From a virus: a DNA stretch of 31,160 bases. Location: the IMG/VR virus record IMGVR_UViG_3300042356_001427, positions 1-31,160 of that record. One strand, 5' to 3'. Below the pieces are notes generated by a model. The model did not search any database. It was not told the origin of the DNA and saw only the letters and a program-made list of their open reading frames with translations. Numbering within the stretch: the stretch's first letter is position 1; each line of letters begins with the position of its first letter. This document shows, piece after piece, positions 1-7,364 of this stretch. The position numbers were made by a program, and so were the translations under genes.

Positions 1-288
1 GACAATTATTTGGAATTTGAAATTAATGAATTAAGACTTGATGATGAAATACTTATACTTTATTATTTAAATTTTAATCTTAATAACGCAATTATTGATA
101 AAGAGAATGTTGGTGAGGTATTAAGTGCAATTGGTGACGATGATGATGATGAATGGAATGAGACTGTTGAAGATTATCGTGAAAGTGCTATTGGTCTTGT
201 TTATGATTATATGATGAAAAACTATGTTAATAAAATGAGTGGTGACATTGATATTGAAATTGAATATGTTGATTCATTCTTTGAATAA
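1..288 (+). CDS. Hypothetical acidic protein, 5' end cut by window
   Basis: The reading frame is open to the left edge (D-N-Y-L-E-F...), so the true start probably lies outside the window. The TTG at 10-12 is only a formal alternative start. The visible part is about 95 residues, strongly acidic, with a run of five Asp near the middle and an alpha-helical look. I do not recognise a family. It lies 39 bases upstream of the next plus-strand gene, with no terminator between them, so the two are probably cotranscribed. Composition matches its neighbours. Confidence 0.6.
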   Translation, partial: DNYLEFEINELRLDDEILILYYLNFNLNNAIIDKENVGEVLSAIGDDDDDEWNETVEDYRESAIGLVYDYMMKNYVNKMSGDIDIEIEYVDSFFE

Positions 289-327
289 TTAATTGACTAT
301 AAAATTAAAATACTTAAATTTAAAAAT

Positions 328-516
328 ATGATGAACAACGAAAGTAAAGCTAGAATGTATGGTGAGTTATTAAACGAACATACAAGAGTCGGTAATTTAA
401 TATCAGAAGTTAAAGCCGAGAATTTTGAAATGAATGATGAACAAAACACAAGAATACGAGTTTTGGAAAATAAGCAGATTCAAATAATGATGGCAATTAA
501 AAAATTAATGTCATAA
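328..516 (+). CDS. Small helical hypothetical protein (62 aa)
   Basis: This is a short, charged and probably all-helical protein with regularly spaced Leu and Ile (for example LLNEHTRVGNLISEV), consistent with a small coiled coil. Two ATG codons are adjacent at the start (M-M-N-N). The leader is A/T-rich with no Shine-Dalgarno sequence, as for most genes here. It is the last gene before a clear intrinsic terminator beginning two bases after the stop codon, which supports it being a real transcribed gene. Function unknown. Confidence 0.6.
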   Translation: MMNNESKARMYGELLNEHTRVGNLISEVKAENFEMNDEQNTRIRVLENKQIQIMMAIKKLMS

Positions 517-517
517 C

Positions 518-547
518 AAAAAACCACCTCATCAGGTGGTTTTTTAA
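518..547 (+). terminator. Intrinsic terminator
   Basis: The stem ACCACCT/AGGTGGT has a CATC loop. It is flanked by A's upstream and T's downstream, so the stem extends by A-T pairs. It closes the transcript carrying the first two genes. Confidence 0.85.
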
Positions 548-555
548 TTTAATAT

Positions 556-564
556 TATTTATAT
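556..564 (+). promoter_or_regulatory. TATTTATAT box, putative late-type promoter
   Basis: TATTTATAT lies 8 bases before the ATG at 573 and directly follows a terminator, so a new transcript must start here. It belongs to the TATTTATnA-like set seen upstream of about a dozen genes in this window. Confidence 0.45.
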
Positions 565-572
565 TTTAGATT

Positions 573-956
573 ATGAGTTGTAATATGTTTAATATGCCGG
601 TTGAGTTAAATTCTACAATGATTTCATATAGAGTGAAATCAGGTAGGAAGATTGATACTCAGATTGGTGGTGTTTATATACACCCACAATCAGTTATATC
701 CGATTTTAACCCTGATGAATTCATTAACGACTTCACCTTATTAATTAATAAAACAATTAAAATCTATTTACGTATTGATGTTGAATATGATGAATACTAT
801 AACCGATTAAACATAACAGTTAATACAACAAAAATGATTGATTGGGATTATATGACTAAAATTGAAAAATGTGCAAATGTTTTATTAAAATTTAGAGGTA
901 AATACAAAAGACCCCCTATGTGTTTTATTATTGAAAGTTACACACCTGTTGCTTAA
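573..956 (+). CDS. Hypothetical protein (127 aa)
   Basis: This is a mixed alpha/beta protein with several beta-rich stretches (TIKIYLRIDVEYDEYYNRLN) and no signal peptide or membrane segment. It stands alone between an upstream terminator and a convergent gene. Its TAA stop shares the TTAA at 953-956 with the stop of the minus-strand gene that follows, so the two coding regions overlap by four bases. I do not recognise a family. Confidence 0.6.
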   Translation: MSCNMFNMPVELNSTMISYRVKSGRKIDTQIGGVYIHPQSVISDFNPDEFINDFTLLINKTIKIYLRIDVEYDEYYNRLNITVNTTKMIDWDYMTKIEKCANVLLKFRGKYKRPPMCFIIESYTPVA

Positions 957-1810
957 ATTTTAGTAGCGTCTTTTAGGATTTCTAATGCGGTTTTATAATT
1001 TTCATCAGACAATACCGATTTAAGATTAACAAAATCACCACCCGATGTTTTAGCCTCCCATTCTTTATCGTTTGTTAATCTATAAGTCCACATTTTATCA
1101 GTTTTTAATTTATATTCACCAGGTTTCCAACTCTTAAAAAAATTATCAATAGATAATTTAATTTTATTGTCACTGTCTTTTTTAACCACATCATTATTCT
1201 TCTTAATTTTCTTTTTAACAAAAGGACCCCCATCGTGAGGTTTGAATCTACTAGGGTTTGTGTATTTGTAAAAGAATTGTCTGATGTAGATACCGGTAGG
1301 GTTTTTAAAATCAAGAACAAGGGTAAAATCTTTACCACCTGTAACTCTTCTTTTCATACCTTCAATTTGACCTTGGGCTCTTGAATCGGCACTACCACCG
1401 GCAGACCCGACACTTGAAACCCCGATATATGCGTTACCGTCATCACTTTCATCAATGGTTGCGGACCATTTAACAGTATATGTTTTTGAATCTACTTGAA
1501 TTTTTAAATTAGTTATGTCAGGATTAATACCTTCATTCCATAGTTCTTCTAACGCTTGATTAATACTTTTACCTTGATTAAACTTAATATATGGACTCCA
1601 TTTAGATGGGGGATTACCGGTTAACATATAACCACCAAATCCGTCAGATATTCTACGGTTGAATGAGTGTAATGCGTCACCTTTGTTAGGTGCACTATTA
1701 GGTACGGTGTATTCACCGCTAATTTTCATTGGTAAGGACATTTTACTTTCAGTAACAATACCCATCATTGTTTTCATTCGATATATTTCTTCGTTTAAAG
1801 TATTTTTCAT
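953..1810 (-). CDS. Hypothetical virion-type protein with N-terminal GIVTE tag
   Basis: The 285-residue protein starts with a helical segment, NEEIYRMKTMMGIVTES, which looks like the longer version of the I-T-E tags on other proteins in this window. The middle is Gly- and Ser-rich and likely beta-structured (VSSVGSAGGSADSRAQGQ around residues 129-146). A basic Lys-rich linker (VKKKIKKNN, about residues 198-206) precedes a C-terminal domain of about 70 residues. No catalytic motif is visible. If the tag is a prohead-protease site (cut after V-T-E), mature protein would begin near residue 22. A TATTTATTA box lies two bases before its ATG on the minus strand. Function unknown; packaged or structural phage protein is inference. 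Confidence 0.65.
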   Translation of the reverse strand: MKNTLNEEIYRMKTMMGIVTESKMSLPMKISGEYTVPNSAPNKGDALHSFNRRISDGFGGYMLTGNPPSKWSPYIKFNQGKSINQALEELWNEGINPDITNLKIQVDSKTYTVKWSATIDESDDGNAYIGVSSVGSAGGSADSRAQGQIEGMKRRVTGGKDFTLVLDFKNPTGIYIRQFFYKYTNPSRFKPHDGGPFVKKKIKKNNDVVKKDSDNKIKLSIDNFFKSWKPGEYKLKTDKMWTYRLTNDKEWEAKTSGGDFVNLKSVLSDENYKTALEILKDATKI

Positions 1811-1812
1811 AC

Positions 1813-1821
1813 TAATAAATA
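1813..1821 (-). promoter_or_regulatory. TATTTATTA box before the 1810 gene
   Basis: On the minus strand TATTTATTA ends two bases before the ATG at 1810. A nearly identical arrangement precedes the gene at 2222. This short distance would leave almost no leader if the box is a -10 element. Confidence 0.4.
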
Positions 1822-1827
1822 TTACTA

Positions 1828-2193
1828 TTAGAAGTAATAATTTGTAATTATACAGTTTGGATTAATATTTGTTAGGTCAGGAAATGTAACATTTCCGATA
1901 TCATTATTGTTTATATGACTAATATGTAATTCTGTGAATAAGTGACAATATTTTTCATATGTTTTTTTACCCCCAATACACCAATCGACAATAGTTATAT
2001 ACTCTTCTCTTTCATCAACGATTAGAGTTCTATCTTTGAGTGGTGGTAGTCCGTTAAAAGTTCTGAAACCGACTAATAAAATTTGATTTAGGGTAAGTTT
2101 TTTGAAGTGTTTAAGGTCTTCCGATGATTTCCATAGTAATTTATCGTCTAAACCGATAAAACCAAGGTTATTTACTGCGATTATAGCTTTCAT
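1828..2193 (-). CDS. folA: Dihydrofolate reductase, compact phage form
   Basis: This enzyme would reduce dihydrofolate to tetrahydrofolate with NADPH in the cytoplasm, regenerating the cofactor oxidised by thymidylate synthase (6129-7364). Family marks are the N-terminal AVNNLGFIGLDDKLLW, the folate-binding acidic residue region SSEDLKHFKK, a VGFRTF segment in place of the usual MGRxTxxS, and IGGKKTYEKY matching the IGGxxvY NADPH loop. At 121 residues it is well below the usual 160 or so; loops and C-terminal strands are shortened but the order of motifs is intact. It is divergent from the tagged gene at 2222, with 28 bases between them. The shortened length and the altered MGR motif make activity likely but not certain. 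Confidence 0.85.
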   Translation of the reverse strand: MKAIIAVNNLGFIGLDDKLLWKSSEDLKHFKKLTLNQILLVGFRTFNGLPPLKDRTLIVDEREEYITIVDWCIGGKKTYEKYCHLFTELHISHINNNDIGNVTFPDLTNINPNCIITNYYF

Positions 2194-2209
2194 TAACCTA
2201 ATTATAACA

Positions 2210-2218
2210 TATTTATTA
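2210..2218 (+). promoter_or_regulatory. TATTTATTA box before the 2222 gene
   Basis: TATTTATTA ends three bases before the ATG of the first gene in the ITE-tag cluster, and is shared in sequence with the element before the gene at 1810. Confidence 0.45.
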
Positions 2219-2221
2219 GAT

Positions 2222-2653
2222 ATGAAAATAATAATAACAGAAAGTCAGTATAAGAAATTTAAACACTTGTTGGAACAAGATGTTTATGATGATGAAGAGT
2301 ATAGTAATGCCGGTTACGGTAATGAGGATTACGGTGTTGCCGATAAAGAAGGTATGGTTTTTAAAACTGAAATTGCTGGAATGCCGTTAAAACTAACTTA
2401 CTCACATACCACACAAGTTAGTGAGAATGAATTTGAATATTACTGTGAGGTGGTATTTTATGGTGATGAGTTCTTTGGTGTGTTTGTTGCCGATAAGAGA
2501 GGTTATTTAGTAGACATTGATTTCCCTTCTGTAATTTCAGAAAATGATGAGGACGTTAGATTACAAGACGTATTAAAAGAGATGGGTAGTAAATATTACT
2601 ATGAATTCGAACATTGGTTAGATAGTGAGGTAATACCTTCATTAATGGATTAA
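2222..2653 (+). CDS. Tagged acidic protein (MKIIITES start)
   Basis: I chose the ATG at 2222 rather than in-frame codons further upstream, because those run into the divergent dihydrofolate reductase gene and because the protein then starts MKIIITESQYKKFKHLL, matching the tag on the downstream genes. The product is 143 residues. After the tag comes a Tyr/Asp/Gly-rich acidic stretch (about 20-40), then a beta-rich domain and a C-terminal helix. It has no signal peptide or membrane helix. It leads a plus-strand series (2222-4848) in which four of five proteins carry the I-T-E tag. Packaged phage protein is my inference; the family is not recognised. Confidence 0.7.
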   Translation: MKIIITESQYKKFKHLLEQDVYDDEEYSNAGYGNEDYGVADKEGMVFKTEIAGMPLKLTYSHTTQVSENEFEYYCEVVFYGDEFFGVFVADKRGYLVDIDFPSVISENDEDVRLQDVLKEMGSKYYYEFEHWLDSEVIPSLMD

Positions 2654-2657
2654 GTTT

Positions 2658-3569
2658 ATGAGAGAAAAGATTTACAAAATAATTGAAAAGGTTGGTCCTT
2701 TTAAGGCTGCAAAGTATTTTGGTGGTGTTGAAAAGTTTTTGAAGTTGTTAGAAACTATACCAGGGTCAGATAGTATTAAAGAACAATTTAAAGGTAGTTG
2801 TAGTGTATCATATGCGACATCTGCTAGTCACCCTGATGCGTATTTCGATTTTTACATATTGGATTATGATATTATAGATGATGATTTTGTTGAATTAATT
2901 GTTGATATGAAAGTTGATTTTAGTAATCTATCAGGTGAAGAGATATATGAATTAAAAAAATGGTTTGGTGCAGTTGCCGATGACCACGGATTTGAAATTT
3001 ATGACGTTGAAAATCTACCATCACATCAAAATCTATATATTAAATCATTCAATGGTAAACCATATACTTGGCCAGGTTATGATGTTATAGATGATAATGA
3101 AGCTTTCGAATTACTTGATAAGACAGGTAAGTGGGAAGGTTTGATTAGAGAAAGTATTCACGTATTCAAAAATCCAAAAACGGATGAAGATAGTGGTTAC
3201 AAAAAAATGGTTGCGGTTATTAAACATTTAGAAAATAAACCCGGAAATCCTTATACCGACTATACCGACTTAAACCCAAGAATGAAAATTAAATTTCTAG
3301 AATCCGATGAATGGGGAATAAAGGTTTATATTGATATTGAATCTATGGGTGAGTCAGATGAAGAATTTGAGGTTTTTACAAATTATGGTGATGAAACACG
3401 TAGACATATGAGTAATAGAAACCTTATGAAATTCTGGCATGGTTATAAATTAAATGATGATGAAGATGATACTCATCCATCCTTTAAAACAATAATTTAT
3501 AATCGTTTAATTAAATTACGAAATAATATAGGTTTGAAATTTAAATTACGTGTATCAATTCTACCTTAA
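2658..3569 (+). CDS. Hypothetical acidic protein, head of tandem paralogue cluster
   Basis: The 303-residue protein begins MREKIYKIIEKVGPFKAAKY and continues FGGVEKFLKLL. This N-terminal module matches the segment that follows the I-T-E tag in the three genes downstream: pattern I/V-L/I-x-K-x-G-x-x-K-x-x-K-x-x-GG-x-E-x-F-x-x-x-L. The tag itself is missing here. The rest is acidic, with two similar-looking alpha/beta halves (about 45-135 and 175-300). It sits 4 bases after the preceding gene and 2 bases before the next, so it is in the same transcript. No catalytic motif recognised. Confidence 0.65.
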   Translation: MREKIYKIIEKVGPFKAAKYFGGVEKFLKLLETIPGSDSIKEQFKGSCSVSYATSASHPDAYFDFYILDYDIIDDDFVELIVDMKVDFSNLSGEEIYELKKWFGAVADDHGFEIYDVENLPSHQNLYIKSFNGKPYTWPGYDVIDDNEAFELLDKTGKWEGLIRESIHVFKNPKTDEDSGYKKMVAVIKHLENKPGNPYTDYTDLNPRMKIKFLESDEWGIKVYIDIESMGESDEEFEVFTNYGDETRRHMSNRNLMKFWHGYKLNDDEDDTHPSFKTIIYNRLIKLRNNIGLKFKLRVSILP

Positions 3570-3571
3570 TT

Positions 3572-3994
3572 ATGAAAATATTAATAACAGAAAATAAAGT
3601 AAAAAACGTCCTTAAACAAACCGGAGTTGGGAAAACTATTAAACTATTAGGTGGTTGGGAAAACTTTTGCGAAGTATTAAATATTGAAACATTAATGGAC
3701 TTCTTACATCTGTTTGATGATTTGGAACAAGTTAAATCTGAAAAAAAAGAAAATTGGACGTTATTTCGTTATAAAAAAGGTGAAAACTTAATGGTTTACG
3801 ATAGAAAAAATGAGGTAGTTCATATCAATTATTATGAAATATGGTCATTTTTGGATGATAAATTTGGTCTTAGTTATTATGAGACTCAAAGAATTACACA
3901 GGATTGGTTGGATGAGGTCTACAATTTAAGGGGGGTCACAACTGATTGGTCTTTTTTCTCCAATGTGTCGAGTTGGATGAGGTCTACAATTTAA
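3572..3994 (+). CDS. Tandem paralogue 1, ITE-tagged (140 aa)
   Basis: It starts MKILITENKVKNVLKQTG, then an LGGWENF module and the core MDFLHLFDDLEQ, LFRYKKG, MVYDRK and EIWSFL. The two following genes share all of these. The C-terminus is altered: a 23-base direct repeat (3907-3929 and 3972-3994, 65 bases apart, so out of frame) brings the second copy into another frame and supplies the TAA stop. The last 20 or so residues are therefore likely recent and not homologous to the family. Function unknown; a small packaged or host-directed phage protein is an inference from the tag and gene amplification. Confidence 0.7.
   Translation: MKILITENKVKNVLKQTGVGKTIKLLGGWENFCEVLNIETLMDFLHLFDDLEQVKSEKKENWTLFRYKKGENLMVYDRKNEVVHINYYEIWSFLDDKFGLSYYETQRITQDWLDEVYNLRGVTTDWSFFSNVSSWMRSTI
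3907..3994 (+). repeat. 23-bp direct repeat at gene 3' end
   Basis: The sequence beginning GTTGGATGAGG and ending ACAATTTAA occurs at 3907-3929 and again at 3972-3994. A related, degenerate pair occurs in the next gene (4342-4364 and 4394-4416). The second copies form the end of the coding region and the leader of the next gene. Confidence 0.85.
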
Positions 3995-3997
3995 AAT
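3986..3997 (+). promoter_or_regulatory. ACAATTTAAAAT leader element, copy 1
   Basis: The 12-base ACAATTTAAAAT lies 6 bases before the ATG at 4004. Identical copies lie 6 bases before the ATG at 4426 and 7 bases before the ATG at 12876. Constant spacing suggests a translation-start or transcription-start element rather than chance. Confidence 0.4.
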
Positions 3998-4003
3998 AAG
4001 AGT

Positions 4004-4402
4004 ATGAAAATAATAATAACAGAAAATAAATTAGAGAAAGTTCTTAAACAATTAGGAAGTAAAAAAACTGTTCATATGTTAGGCGGTTGGGATAATTTTT
4101 GTGAACTATTTAATATTGAAAGTCCGATGGACTTCTTACATCTATTTGATGACTTAGAACAAGTTCAATCTGAAGAATATAAAAATCAAACATTATTTCG
4201 TAACAAAAAAGGTTATAATTATATGGTTTACGATAGAAAAAAAAAGGTTGTTTACATCAATGGTGATGAAATATGGTCGTTTTTGGGAGGGTGGGGATTC
4301 CACCTTAACTTTAATGATATTCAATCACTTATAAAGGTGTGGTTGGATGAGGTTTACAATTTAAGGGGGGTTACAATTTTCAACCTCTTCACAGTTAGGT
4401 GA
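4004..4402 (+). CDS. Tandem paralogue 2, ITE-tagged (132 aa)
   Basis: This is the closest relative of the gene before it: MKIIITENKLEKVLKQLG, an LGGWDNF module, then MDFLHLFDDLEQ, TLFRNKKG, YMVYDRK and EIWSFL in the same order. The C-terminal end again falls in a degenerate copy of the GTTGGATGAGG... repeat, where a TGA supplies the stop, so its tail has also been reshaped. It has no signal peptide or membrane segment. It is cotranscribed with its neighbours, with only 9 bases separating it from the previous gene. Function unknown. Confidence 0.7.
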   Translation: MKIIITENKLEKVLKQLGSKKTVHMLGGWDNFCELFNIESPMDFLHLFDDLEQVQSEEYKNQTLFRNKKGYNYMVYDRKKKVVYINGDEIWSFLGGWGFHLNFNDIQSLIKVWLDEVYNLRGVTIFNLFTVR

Positions 4403-4407
4403 GGTCA

Positions 4408-4419
4408 ACAATTTAAAAT
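4408..4419 (+). promoter_or_regulatory. ACAATTTAAAAT leader element, copy 2
   Basis: An identical 12-base copy lies 6 bases upstream of the ATG at 4426. Confidence 0.4.
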
Positions 4420-4425
4420 GAAATT

Positions 4426-4848
4426 ATGAAAGTATTAATAACAGAAAATAAATTAGAGAAAGTTCTTAAAAAAAATGGAACTGTTAAAGTATTTAAACTA
4501 CTTGGTAATAGTGGTGAGAACTTTCGTAAAGTTTTCAATATAGAAACCCCAATGGATTTCTTACATCTATTTGATGATTTGGATGTGGTTCAATCAGAAA
4601 AAGATGAGAATTTAACCTTATTTAGATATCAAGAAGGTGATAATTATATGGTATTAGATGAAAGTTTAGAATACAAAAGGATATTTGTAAGTTATGCTAA
4701 TTTAGTTTGGTTTTTAGAAGATACTTTTGAACTTAACTACCCAGGTCAGTGTGGTCAGGCTATTACTCAATGGTTGGAAGAATCCTATAATATAACTAAT
4801 GTTACACCTATACTTTACACAACAAGACAAAATTCAAATATTCTATAA
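4426..4848 (+). CDS. Tandem paralogue 3, ITE-tagged (140 aa)
   Basis: It starts MKVLITENKLEKVLKKNG and keeps the family core (MDFLHLFDDL, VQSE, LFRYQEG, YMV), but is the most diverged of the three and has NSGENF where the others have GGWENF or GGWDNF. Its C-terminus (WLEESYNITNVTP) runs on without the repeat-derived ending of the other two, so it may show the ancestral length. It is the last gene before a strong terminator at 4867-4902. Function unknown. Confidence 0.7.
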   Translation: MKVLITENKLEKVLKKNGTVKVFKLLGNSGENFRKVFNIETPMDFLHLFDDLDVVQSEKDENLTLFRYQEGDNYMVLDESLEYKRIFVSYANLVWFLEDTFELNYPGQCGQAITQWLEESYNITNVTPILYTTRQNSNIL

Positions 4849-4866
4849 TATTATGGATATAAAAAA

Positions 4867-4902
4867 TTTAACCCCAAATTATTTTTAGTTTGGGGTTTTT
4901 TG
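4867..4902 (+). terminator. Intrinsic terminator closing the paralogue cluster
   Basis: The stem AACCCCAAA (4870-4878) pairs with TTTGGGGTT (4889-4897), followed by a T-run. Confidence 0.85.
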
Positions 4903-4925
4903 ATTAATATTGTAAATAAAAACAA

Positions 4926-5228
4926 ATGAATATGAACTATAGAACACATAACGACGAATACATCAATGTTAATGGTGCATCCCACAAAGGTGAATTAGTG
5001 ACAACTTACGATAAATTAGTTGAGTTATTTGGTGAACCCGGTAAAGGAAGTGCTGATGGTAAAACCGATGTTAGTTGGAAAATAGAATTTGACAACGGTC
5101 AGGTTGGTGAAATATACAATTACAAGAACGGTGCTAAATATGGTAACCCAAATATCGAATCCATAACTGAATGGACTATCGGTGGATACAAGAGTGAAGT
5201 TGTTAAATTAATAACTGATTTATTATGA
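4926..5228 (+). CDS. Conserved small phage protein (100 aa)
   Basis: This resembles a small protein common in large phages, with the pattern TYDKLVELFGEPG, WKIEFDNGQVGEIYNYK and a final WTIGG segment. I recognise the type but know no established function. It opens the plus-strand block running to 9308, directly after a terminator. Its stop overlaps the start of the next gene by four bases (ATGA at 5225-5228), implying coupled translation. No clear promoter box was found in the 23 bases between terminator and ATG. Confidence 0.7.
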   Translation: MNMNYRTHNDEYINVNGASHKGELVTTYDKLVELFGEPGKGSADGKTDVSWKIEFDNGQVGEIYNYKNGAKYGNPNIESITEWTIGGYKSEVVKLITDLL

Positions 5229-5485
5229 ATGGTGGTTATATGAGTAGATATGATGCTATAGCTGGTATTATCATTATGATATTAATGATATTAGGTGTTG
5301 TTTTTATTGTTAAACACGAAGAAAACAAATACAATCATTGTAAGTATTTAATTGTAGATTCACATAAATACCAATATCACGCAATAGCGTATAAGGTAAT
5401 TGATAATTCTTGTATTAGTATGATTAACGAAGACCATAAAAGAGTTATTATTTGTGGACAATACACAATTGAAGAAACAAAATAA
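5225..5485 (+). CDS. Single-pass membrane protein (86 aa)
   Basis: One strongly hydrophobic segment (AIAGIIIMILMILGVVFIV, about residues 11-29) is followed by a soluble tail of about 55 residues containing three Cys. The start at 5225 overlaps the previous stop (ATGA). The Met at residue 6 is a possible alternative start. Placement directly before a secreted nuclease suggests an envelope-related role, but no family is recognised. Confidence 0.6.
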   Translation: MNGGYMSRYDAIAGIIIMILMILGVVFIVKHEENKYNHCKYLIVDSHKYQYHAIAYKVIDNSCISMINEDHKRVIICGQYTIEETK

Positions 5486-6127
5486 ATGAAGAGATTTTTT
5501 TTAGTATTATGTTTAATGGTAAGTTTACCATTATTAGGTCAATATAAAGTTGACACAACAATTATAAACGAGGCTTACACGTCTTACGTTAATAAAGAAT
5601 TGGGTCAAGCCTTATATGTTAAACACAAACTATATAAAGGTGGTGGTAAGTGTCAAAGAGCCACCAATTGGGTGAACGATACAAAACTAAAATTAGTTGA
5701 TGAGAATCAATATAAAGGGACTCTATACGATAAAGGACATTTGGCTAATGCCGAGGACTTTGCTTACGACTGTCATCTTGATTCTTTAACTTTTAGAGAT
5801 TATAATAGATTACCACAAACAAGAAAACTTAATAGAGGGATTTGGAAAGTAACTGAAACCCAAATTAGGAAAATGTCTCAAACAGATTCATTGATTGTTT
5901 ATAGTGGTGGATATTGGGGAACACCAAATGTTGTTGTAAACGGAATGAAAATCCCTTCAATTTGTTGGAAAGTAGTTTATAGTTTATCACAAAAAAAAGT
6001 GGTTATTTGTTCAATATATTATAATAACGATAAACCTGTGAAAACTGACACTAGTTTAGAAAAACTTGAAATGATGTTAGGATATTCATTAGGTGTTTAT
6101 TCTGAAACCAAAAAAAAGAAAAAATAA
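5486..6127 (+). CDS. Secreted DNA/RNA non-specific endonuclease (beta-beta-alpha metal)
   Basis: This is a NucA/EndoG-type nuclease that would cut DNA and RNA without sequence preference using one divalent metal. Residues 1-19 are a signal peptide (basic start, hydrophobic FFLVLCLMVSLPLL, then GQ), so it should act in the periplasm or outside the cell. The family signature is present: YDKGH at 81-85 (the DRGH motif, catalytic His85), then NRLPQ (107-111) and N116 in LNRGIW, the metal-binding Asn region. At 213 residues the domain is complete. It starts right after the preceding stop and is one base ahead of thymidylate synthase. A signal-bearing nuclease in a phage could scavenge nucleotides or destroy DNA of superinfecting phages; both are inference. 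Confidence 0.88.
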   Translation: MKRFFLVLCLMVSLPLLGQYKVDTTIINEAYTSYVNKELGQALYVKHKLYKGGGKCQRATNWVNDTKLKLVDENQYKGTLYDKGHLANAEDFAYDCHLDSLTFRDYNRLPQTRKLNRGIWKVTETQIRKMSQTDSLIVYSGGYWGTPNVVVNGMKIPSICWKVVYSLSQKKVVICSIYYNNDKPVKTDTSLEKLEMMLGYSLGVYSETKKKKK

Positions 6128-6128
6128 A

Positions 6129-7364
6129 ATGAATAGTTTAGATAAACAATACACAGATTTACTTCAAACCATATTAGATTATGGGGTTGAAAAGAAAGAT
6201 AGAACAGGAACGGGAACTAAATCCATTTTTGGTTATACAATCCGTCATAATATGAAAGATGGGTTTCCATTGTTAACTACTAAGAAAATGTTTTTCAAAG
6301 GAATTGTAACTGAATTGTTATGGTTCTTACGTGGTGATACAAACATCAAATTCCTTGTTGATAATGATTGTCATATTTGGGATGGTGATTGTTTTGCTAA
6401 CTACATAAAACATAATCCAAACGCAGATGAACAAATGATTAGTGATGCTAGTCATATGGTAAATATAAAAGAATGGTTCATCAACAAAATCAAAACAGAT
6501 ACAGAGTTTGCTAAGAAGTGGGGTGAATTAGGTCCCGTGTATGGTAAGCAATGGAGAAGATGGACTAAAAAGAAAATGTATTTATCTACGGATGGTTCAT
6601 ATGAAAAAATCTTTGATGAAATGGACCAAACAGTTATTGACCAAATCTCTATCTTAATCAACGAACTTAAAACAAACCCAGACTCAAGACGATTGATGGT
6701 TAATGCGTGGAATGTAGGTGAATTGGACCAAATGACTTTACCACCTTGTCATTATGGATTTCAAGTTTATACTAGAGAGTTGAGTGATGAGGAAAGAATT
6801 AAGTTATTTGTTAAACTGCATAACCCAAAAGGATATGAAGATGAGAAAATAACTAATACAGTTCAAGAGATATTAACTATGAACAATATTCCTAAACGAG
6901 CAATCTCTTTAATGTGGAATCAACGTTCTGTAGATACATTCTTAGGTTTACCATTCAACATTGCATCATATGGTTTATTACTTGAAATCATAGCTAAAGC
7001 TGTTAATATGGTTCCCGACCAATTAATCGGAAACTTAGGTGATACTCACTTATACTTAGACCATATTGAACAAGCCAAAGAACAGATTGGTAGAGAGTTA
7101 AGGGTTGATGAAAGAGTTTGTATGTGTTATGAAAACCATAAATTGGATTTAAGTAAATTACAAGAAGGTATGAGTGATGATGAATTCACAAAAGTATGTG
7201 ATGAGTTCGGTATCCCAACACGAACAAGAGTTCCATTTGAATTACCTAAATTGGATATTCACCCTGGTATTTTAGATTATGATTTAGATAAATTAGAAAT
7301 AGATATGTTTACTATTAAAAATTACCAATCACATCCAACAATTAAAGCCCCACTGTCAAACTAA
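6129..7364 (+). CDS. thyA: Thymidylate synthase, extended form
   Basis: It makes dTMP from dUMP using methylenetetrahydrofolate. I placed the start at 6129 (MNSLDKQYTDLLQTILDYG); an earlier in-frame ATG lies inside the nuclease gene. Motifs in order: KDRTGTGT phosphate loop, FPLLTTKKMFFKGIVTELLW, SRRLMVNAWN, LPPCHYGFQVY with catalytic Cys207, LPFNIASYG and GDTHLYLDH. At 411 residues it is far longer than the common 264. One insert lies before the VYGKQWRRW segment (a feature of some family members), and a second lies between the catalytic Cys and RSVD (containing LSDEERIKLFVKLHN and following residues). With the dihydrofolate reductase at 1828-2193 it forms the classic phage dTMP pair, although the genes are separated. 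Confidence 0.95.
   Translation: MNSLDKQYTDLLQTILDYGVEKKDRTGTGTKSIFGYTIRHNMKDGFPLLTTKKMFFKGIVTELLWFLRGDTNIKFLVDNDCHIWDGDCFANYIKHNPNADEQMISDASHMVNIKEWFINKIKTDTEFAKKWGELGPVYGKQWRRWTKKKMYLSTDGSYEKIFDEMDQTVIDQISILINELKTNPDSRRLMVNAWNVGELDQMTLPPCHYGFQVYTRELSDEERIKLFVKLHNPKGYEDEKITNTVQEILTMNNIPKRAISLMWNQRSVDTFLGLPFNIASYGLLLEIIAKAVNMVPDQLIGNLGDTHLYLDHIEQAKEQIGRELRVDERVCMCYENHKLDLSKLQEGMSDDEFTKVCDEFGIPTRTRVPFELPKLDIHPGILDYDLDKLEIDMFTIKNYQSHPTIKAPLSN

Noticed and set aside
2102-2221. Longer N-terminal extension of the gene at 2222
   Set aside because: It would overlap the divergent dihydrofolate reductase gene and would hide the ITE tag shared by the neighbouring genes.
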